Below, in pieces: positions 61,901 to 64,000 of a DNA stretch of 64,000 bases (position 1 is its first letter; the number at the start of each line of letters is the position of its first letter). The position numbers were made by a program, and so were the translations under genes. The notes under the pieces were generated by a model, which was given only the letters and a program-made list of their open reading frames with translations, was not told the origin of the DNA and did no database searches. This stretch comes from Brevibacillus agri (lineage in GTDB: Bacteria > Bacillota > Bacilli > Brevibacillales > Brevibacillaceae), in contig NZ_CP026363.1 of the NCBI RefSeq assembly GCF_004117055.1, positions 2,472,001 to 2,536,000 of the forward strand, written 5' to 3'.

Positions 61901-62272
61901 GACGGCAACACGCCAGCCGCCCGGCGCATCGAGTTGTGCAACCGATTTAACGACGGAGAGGGCGACTTGTTTCTCCTGTCTTTAAAAGCCGGGGGAACAG
62001 GCTTGAACCTGACCGGAGCCGACACCGTCATTTTGTACGATCTGTGGTGGAATCCGGCTGTAGAGGAGCAGGCGGCGGACAGGGCGCACCGCATCGGGCA
62101 AAAAAACGTCGTCCAGGTCATTCGGCTGGTCGCGCAGGGGACGGTAGAGGAAAAAATGTACGAGCTTCAGCAAAAGAAAAAGCATTTGATTGAGGAAGTC
62201 ATAGCGCCAGGCGAGGAAGCGATCTCCTCCATGAGCGAAGAAGACATCCGGGAAATATTGATGATCGGCTAA
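58991..62272 (+). CDS. SWIM-SNF2 family helicase-like ATPase
   Basis: A protein of 1093 residues. The N-terminal SWIM Zn finger has CSCPTLHSYEQYCQH (about 68-82). A long middle (about 150-620) leads to an SNF2 core: ILADDMGLGKTVQSIAYIL, LILDEAQAFKN, LTGTPIENRLEELWS, then the C-terminal helicase part with LFSQFTEML, LSLKAGGTGLNLTGAD and AADRAHRIGQKNVVQVIRL. This matches bacterial SWIM-SNF2 proteins such as B. subtilis YwqA, function unclear, perhaps in repair or transcription complexes. I start at ATG 58991 after GGTAGGGG. The IS relic ends 78 bases upstream, so its promoter region may be disturbed. Confidence 0.92.
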   Translation: MSFSISQQMIKEWCGRLSFERGKAFYRSQKVSIDHFQPEPARVRATVRAGSHDYRVMLELDEAGLVAACSCPTLHSYEQYCQHIAAALLAMRDLSADDLAPQASRGTRLPGADGSAASEAQLTQGIFDLFGKPRPHSIGTRKALFDQRALLELEIICKVIPYGFRKSVIGLELKLGPKRLYVVKNIREFLKRLESRQPTVFSAHFTYDPESHRFLPEQEAILQELIRVFQHEKLYRETAGYGYQEPKPVGTERTLILPPFAWDKLFDLLGQAPGVRVQQGERTYEQFQAQTGKVPLQFAFDAGERENEYRLTVDGLAELTVLEAYGFVLHGGVWMRQSADACKSLAQLKQMLEAHQREDIAVPQEKMESFMTRVVPGLMKLGSVQIAQAVADRIVQTQLQARLYLDRVRERLLAGLEFQYGDIVINPLAKETNGQQRRNDQILLRDGEREQRILELMDNSAFTRTEEGYYLEDEEAEFEFLHQTVSELEKWCKVYATTAVKLRLHSLHAPPKVKADVNERTNWLEVRFDIEGFPPSEIKQLLQALEEKRKYYRLPTGALLPLDTKEFEQINRFLDELGIRQAEWIGNGFALPAFRGLRLLDSSQPGKTVQLGKALRSFLENMRNPDNLDFHVPDTMQPVLRDYQKFGFQWLMTLAHYGFGGILADDMGLGKTVQSIAYILAKLPDIRREKQPVLIVSPASLLYNWRNELHKFAPELSVRVVDGSKEERNQARKEAGDADVWITSYPLLRRDYTEYAQRTFHTLILDEAQAFKNYATQTAQVVKRIFAKHRFALTGTPIENRLEELWSIFNVVFPQLFPGRKEFQDLPRDAIARRARPFLLRRLKTEVLRELPEKIESLQATELLPEQKKLYIAYLAQLQQEAAKHLHERTFDKNRIKILAGLTRLRQLCCHPGLFVEGYEGSSAKFEQLLEVLEECRSAGRRVLLFSQFTEMLSIIGRELGAYGVPFFYLDGNTPAARRIELCNRFNDGEGDLFLLSLKAGGTGLNLTGADTVILYDLWWNPAVEEQAADRAHRIGQKNVVQVIRLVAQGTVEEKMYELQQKKKHLIEEVIAPGEEAISSMSEEDIREILMIG

Positions 62273-62317
62273 AGCGGCCCGACTTGCGTCCTTTGTGCGC
62301 AGGTCCGGCCGCTTTTT
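62271..62317 (+). terminator. Terminator after the SNF2 gene
   Basis: AAAGCGGCCCGAC pairs with GTCCGGCCGCTTT around about 19 bases, then T-run; it overlaps the stop codon. Confidence 0.85.
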
Positions 62318-62431
62318 CGCGCGTGGAATTGGCAAGTTCCCAAGGGTATTTGTCCGTTTCGTCAACCTGCGCGCATGAATATTTTAGGAAGAAGGTGAGC
62401 GCTTTAACAAGGAACGTGGGGGGGGAAGGAA

Positions 62432-64000
62432 ATGGAACAATACGTCATCAAGCCATGGGACACCCGGGACGACGGCCAACCTGCGCCTGTCGACTGGGAT
62501 ATGCAAGTACCTCCGGAAGTCGATGCGATCGCGGAGCTCGTCATGAAAGAATACGAGATGTCCGTCAGCAGCAAGACGCTGATTACCTCGAAGCCGGACA
62601 AAGGCGGCGCGATCTGGCGGATCGAGACAGACAAAGGGCCGCGCAGTCTGAAAGTGCTGCACCGCACACCGGAGCGGAGTCTTTACAGTGTTGGCTTGCA
62701 GGAATACGTCGTCAGACAGGGGGCCAGAGTTCCCGCGCTCATTCCGGCCAGAGACGGAAAGCTCTTCGTGGAAAAGGGCGGAAAGCTGTGGATTGTCACG
62801 GACTGGATTGCCCTTACGCAAGCGACCAAAGTAGACTTGGCAGGAGCGCAGGAGCTGTGCTTCGGCCTGGGAGAATTTCATCGACATTCGAAAGGATACG
62901 TGCCGCCACAAGGGGCGAAAAATTCTTCCCGCCTGTACCGTTGGCCCAACTACTATCAAAAGATTGCCAAAAAAATCGGCTGGATGCGTGAGATGGCAAA
63001 AGCCTATGGGGAGACGACCGCAAGCAACTCGATTCTATCTGTCGTAGACAAGTATGAGCGACAAGCATTGGATGCGCTGGAGCGTCTGAAGGCATCTGCC
63101 TATCCAAGAATGGTGCAGATGGGTGAACCGCACTGGGGAGTAGTTCATCAGGACTATGGCTGGTCCAATGGACAGAATGGACCAGGCGGGCTTTGGGTCA
63201 TCGACCTGGACGGTGTGGCTTACGATTTGCCGTTCCGCGACCTGCGCAAGCTGATTACAAGCACAATGGACGACATGGGTGTCTGGGATTTGACGTGGAT
63301 GAGAGGAATGATCGAGGCGTATCACCGGGCTAACCCGCTCGATCGGGAGTCATTTGAGGTGCTTTTGATCGACCTGGCGGCGCCAAATGAATTTTACAAG
63401 CATCTGAAGGAAATGTTTTACGATCCTGTCACGTTCTTGAACACGGAAGCAGAGGCCATCCTGCAGCGAATCCTCTCCACCGACCAGACAAAAGACCAGG
63501 CATTGGCGGAGCTGGCGAAAGACATCAGCCAGTACCAGCCCGGCGATTACACCCAGGCTGCCGTCCCGGCCACGACCGTGCGCCAAGCGCCTGCGAGTGC
63601 ATCAGATCAGGCAAACTGGCAGCTCGCTTCGCCAAATCCGGCGGCAAAAGGTGAGAGCAAGCCAGTCGATGTGGAACCCGGAAAGCTTATTCGTCTCCCC
63701 GAAAAAGAAAGTAAGCCTGTTCGAACTGCTGTGGCCGCGAAAAAGCCGCCAGATGTCGTGCTCTTCCCTAATCCCGAGCTGCCTTTCGCAGAGACAACGA
63801 CGCCAGCGAGCAGGCAGAGCGAGCGCCTGAAGCCGATAGTAGCTACTGTGAAAAAAGCCGGGAGCAAGCCAGTGAAGAAAAAGGCAGCGTCAACCGGCTC
63901 GGTAAAAACAGCAAGCAAAACGGGCAAGAAAACCGTTCTGAACAAAAGTTCGGTCGCCAAAAAAGCAAGCGCCAAGCTGCCCGCAGGAAAAGCGCTCAAA
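62432..64000 (+). CDS. CotS-like spore coat kinase-fold protein, 3' end outside window
   Basis: The frame is open from ATG 62432 (GGGGGGAAGGA upstream) to the window edge, at least 523 residues. An aminoglycoside-phosphotransferase-like fold covers about residues 35-350: KTLITSKPDKGGAIWRIE, WIVTDWIALTQA, the catalytic-loop position GVVHQDYGWSN and WVIDLDGVAYDLPFRDL. This is the CotS/YutH coat family. From about 385 on the chain becomes low-complexity, and the last 70 residues are Lys/Ala/Ser rich like a histone H1 tail. CotS proteins lie in the inner coat. The tail is unusual for the family. Confidence 0.85.
   Translation, partial: MEQYVIKPWDTRDDGQPAPVDWDMQVPPEVDAIAELVMKEYEMSVSSKTLITSKPDKGGAIWRIETDKGPRSLKVLHRTPERSLYSVGLQEYVVRQGARVPALIPARDGKLFVEKGGKLWIVTDWIALTQATKVDLAGAQELCFGLGEFHRHSKGYVPPQGAKNSSRLYRWPNYYQKIAKKIGWMREMAKAYGETTASNSILSVVDKYERQALDALERLKASAYPRMVQMGEPHWGVVHQDYGWSNGQNGPGGLWVIDLDGVAYDLPFRDLRKLITSTMDDMGVWDLTWMRGMIEAYHRANPLDRESFEVLLIDLAAPNEFYKHLKEMFYDPVTFLNTEAEAILQRILSTDQTKDQALAELAKDISQYQPGDYTQAAVPATTVRQAPASASDQANWQLASPNPAAKGESKPVDVEPGKLIRLPEKESKPVRTAVAAKKPPDVVLFPNPELPFAETTTPASRQSERLKPIVATVKKAGSKPVKKKAASTGSVKTASKTGKKTVLNKSSVAKKASAKLPAGKALK

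Noticed and set aside
58991..62272. SWIM-SNF2 protein as part of a phage-defence system
   Set aside because: No nuclease, methyltransferase or other defence partner beside it; this family is also found as a single housekeeping-type gene.

Overview
The window looks like chromosome of an aerobic spore-forming Bacillota, most likely Brevibacillus or a near relative. This rests on spoVM, a CotS-type coat protein, a PdaA-type deacetylase and two Gmad2-domain proteins, on B. subtilis-like gene order through the middle, and on GC-rich codon use with strong AGGAGG ribosome binding sites and many TTG/GTG starts. No database was searched; genus and family calls come from motifs and remembered family patterns.

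Layout. 1-5.6 kb is accessory: the end of a GntR-type regulator, a Cys/His-rich coat-like protein, a DUF4870 protein, a CoA-transferase/crotonase pair, a Gmad2 protein, a likely free-standing structured RNA with its own promoter and terminator (about 4389-4658), and a Gln/Gly/Ser-rich protein. 5.6-35.0 kb is the conserved core, in the order known from B. subtilis: rqcH, yicC, remA, gmk, rpoZ, coaBC, priA, def, fmt, rsmB, rlmN, prpC, prkC, rsgA, rpe, then spoVM, rpmB, the Asp23-family gene, fakA, fakB, sdaAB, sdaAA, recG. It links translation start and quality control, ribosome assembly, Ser/Thr phosphorylation, coenzyme A, replication restart and fatty-acid activation. Between rpe and spoVM, where B. 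subtilis has thiN, lie an RDD protein, an M20 peptidase, an amino-acid ABC importer and a ThiT-type thiamine transporter. A small membrane-protein gene before sdaAB is broken by one extra base in an A7 run.

35-64 kb is accessory. It holds a lipoprotein, a GNAT enzyme, half of a VOC gene, an AraC-GyrI regulator, a LexA-controlled Y-family polymerase operon with a YolD-like protein, and a C39-like lipoprotein. Next is a decayed iron-uptake locus: Fur box, broken AraC gene, and three broken ECF-transporter genes, followed by an intact pair of IrtA/YbtP-like ABC proteins. Then come a NucB-type nuclease, an MFS carrier, an amidohydrolase, a DMT/LysR divergent pair, an isochorismatase-like hydrolase, aspA, pdaA, an IS1182-like relic inserted in a terminator loop, a large SWIM-SNF2 helicase and a coat kinase-like protein running off the end.

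The signals that ordinary gene calling would miss are the RNA near 4.4 kb; a three-copy dispersed repeat that starts next to terminator T-runs and keeps a hairpin whose sequence varies; the IS relic with terminal repeats and an 8-bp duplication of a terminator loop; the decaying iron locus; and small genes of 27, 41 and 54 codons (spoVM, a CxxC protein, an acidic protein).
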